Shown here piece after piece: positions 43,123-44,171 of a stretch of DNA of 44,171 bases (within the stretch, counting starts at the first letter, position 1; each line of letters starts with the position of its first letter). The notes under the pieces are model-generated. The model was not told where the DNA came from and made no database searches. It was given only the letters and a program-made list of their open reading frames with translations. The position numbers and the translations under genes were made by a program. The stretch is from Spizellomyces punctatus DAOM BR117. Lineage: Eukaryota > Chytridiomycota > Chytridiomycetes > Spizellomycetales > Spizellomycetaceae. The DNA lies in contig NW_015971555.1 in NCBI RefSeq assembly GCF_000182565.1, positions 467,149-511,319 on the forward strand, in the 5' to 3' direction.

Positions 43123-44171
43123 AGTGAGTAGTGGGTAGTGGGTAAAGAAAAGAGAACCCAAGGTTTTCGGTTGTCAGAAATATTAACTTTTACTGACTGG
43201 TCGTTGGTGCTGTCTGGGCTGGGTAGAAGGATGGCCAGGAATCTTCAGTTTGTTAAAAGACGGGCAAACGCGACTCGCGTCGCGTTACATAATCTCCACT
43301 GGCCCAACCCCGACTCCAGCCCAGTCGCGTTAATCGCCCGTTGAACACTCAACTAGAGCGGACTTTCTAGTAACGCGAGTGTCCCCCCTGGGCCCCCTCG
43401 CCAATATATGCGACACAACTAATGATTACGCTAGCAAAATCCCCACACAGTCAGACATGGAGCACGAAAAATAGCAGGGGTGTTCACCCCCCGGCATTCT
43501 GGGACTGGACAAGGAAGGCGTAATTGCTAGAGGGTGAGCATTCCATAACGAACGTTTCCTTCCCTCCGAAGCTAGTCGTAAGGTAAGAATCAAATCATCT
43601 CGATATGGCATCTGCGACCCTTGAGCCATAGACTGCAACGTGGAGTGTGGCAATCAACCGTTGGGAGAGTTAATACCGTCCGTCAATATCATTCGGGAGG
43701 ACTAACTAGCCTACGAGGGACCAGTCAATATGCCAATCATGTGTTCATCCAAAATGGTTTACCCTATTTGCGGTTGCATTTCGTTAAGGATGGTCAAGTT
43801 CCATGCAGGTGCAAGGGTTCAGCAATGTTTGATGTGTCTTTTATTCAGCTTTTATGCGGGAATAGATGGAGAGGGAAAGGGAGATTTGAGGGATTCGGTG
43901 GAGGAAGGAGTTGTCGTGGCCTTAGCATTTATAACCTGATTTATTCGGGGTGGTTTCCCCACTGCCAAATCTCCAATCTTCCACTCTCAAGCTCCCCACC
44001 CCAGCCGTATCACCATACATGCATCATAAAGCAATATATTTCTCCCAGCTCAAAATCATATACAATAAAGCACGTATAACCACAGAAAACACAAACCACA
44101 TCAACCGAACCACCGAACCTAAATCTCTATTCTACAGCCGCCCTGGACACTGACACCGCCGATCAACTACT
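43123..44171. other. Promoter-like DNA to the window end
   Basis: 43123-43380 is the FkbM promoter and contains several CGCG-centred sites (around 43268-43287, 43324-43331 and 43374-43379). From about 43900 the plus strand becomes rich in CT and CA, as in a 5' leader of a well-expressed plus-strand gene that would start beyond the window. A 152-codon open frame at 43621-44079 lacks an ATG and looks like chance. No gene seen. Confidence 0.4.

Noticed and set aside
43621-44079. 152-codon plus-strand open frame near the window end
   Set aside because: No ATG, no motif; sits in promoter-like DNA.
1-44171. tRNA, rRNA, CRISPR array, transposase or reverse transcriptase
   Set aside because: No tRNA B-box with a matching A-box, no rRNA core, no regular spacer array and no recognisable transposon protein or long terminal repeat was seen.

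Overview
The window is nuclear DNA of a eukaryote, most likely an early-diverging (chytrid-like) fungus. Genes are split by many short GT..AG introns (about 54-96 nt), intergenic gaps are short, and several proteins belong to families common in fungi (DUF4139, DUF4436, DHA-type MFS, nucleotide-sugar transporter). The lineage is inference; no rRNA or tRNA is visible to confirm it. Exon joins were worked out by hand from splice signals and frame, and nearly every model closes exactly in frame.

Layout: 1-1503, 3' end of a DUF4139 gene (+). 2125-2628, unrecognised ORF (-). 3371-3667, small secreted protein (+). 3790-5061, type II membrane METTL24-like methyltransferase (-). 6279-9102, large fusion of a DUF268 methyltransferase-like domain and a fucosyltransferase-like domain (-). 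9428-10348, four-span LAPTM4-like membrane protein (-). 13126-14288, GT8 glycosyltransferase (+). 15303-16935, DUF4436 membrane protein (+). 18186-19667, BAHD acyltransferase (+). 19.7-22.4 kb, a gene-poor stretch with coding-like fragments, a degenerate minisatellite and telomere-like hexamers. 22524-24875, MFS transporter (-) with an apparent stop at one splice junction. 26261-28142, 5'-nucleotidase-family phosphoesterase (-). 30554-32063, nucleotide-sugar transporter (-). 32335-33970, HAD phosphatase fused to a degenerate nucleotidyltransferase (+). 34257-35559, GDPD-like domain fused to a 2H phosphoesterase-like domain (-). 35855-36781, intact sugar nucleotidyltransferase (+). 37001-38152, type II membrane glycosyltransferase-like protein (-). 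38671-39939 and 40528-41283, two decayed glycosyltransferase-type genes. 41821-43122, type II membrane FkbM methyltransferase (-). 43.1-44.2 kb, mostly promoter-like DNA.

Taken together, the genes at 3.8-14.3 kb and 30.5-43.1 kb make up nearly every step of a surface-glycan pathway: cytosolic sugar activation (nucleotidyltransferase, HAD), import into the Golgi (nucleotide-sugar transporter), transfer (GT8, fucosyltransferase-like, type II GT) and glycan or sugar methylation (DUF268, METTL24-like, FkbM). Five of the proteins begin with a single N-terminal membrane anchor, as Golgi enzymes do. The octamer GACGCGTY, containing the MluI cell-cycle box core, recurs in the short promoters of four of these transcription units. 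The gene set resembles bacterial or giant-virus polysaccharide clusters more than classical fungal N- or O-mannosylation genes. I propose it as a candidate undescribed glycan-assembly locus; that proposal is inference.
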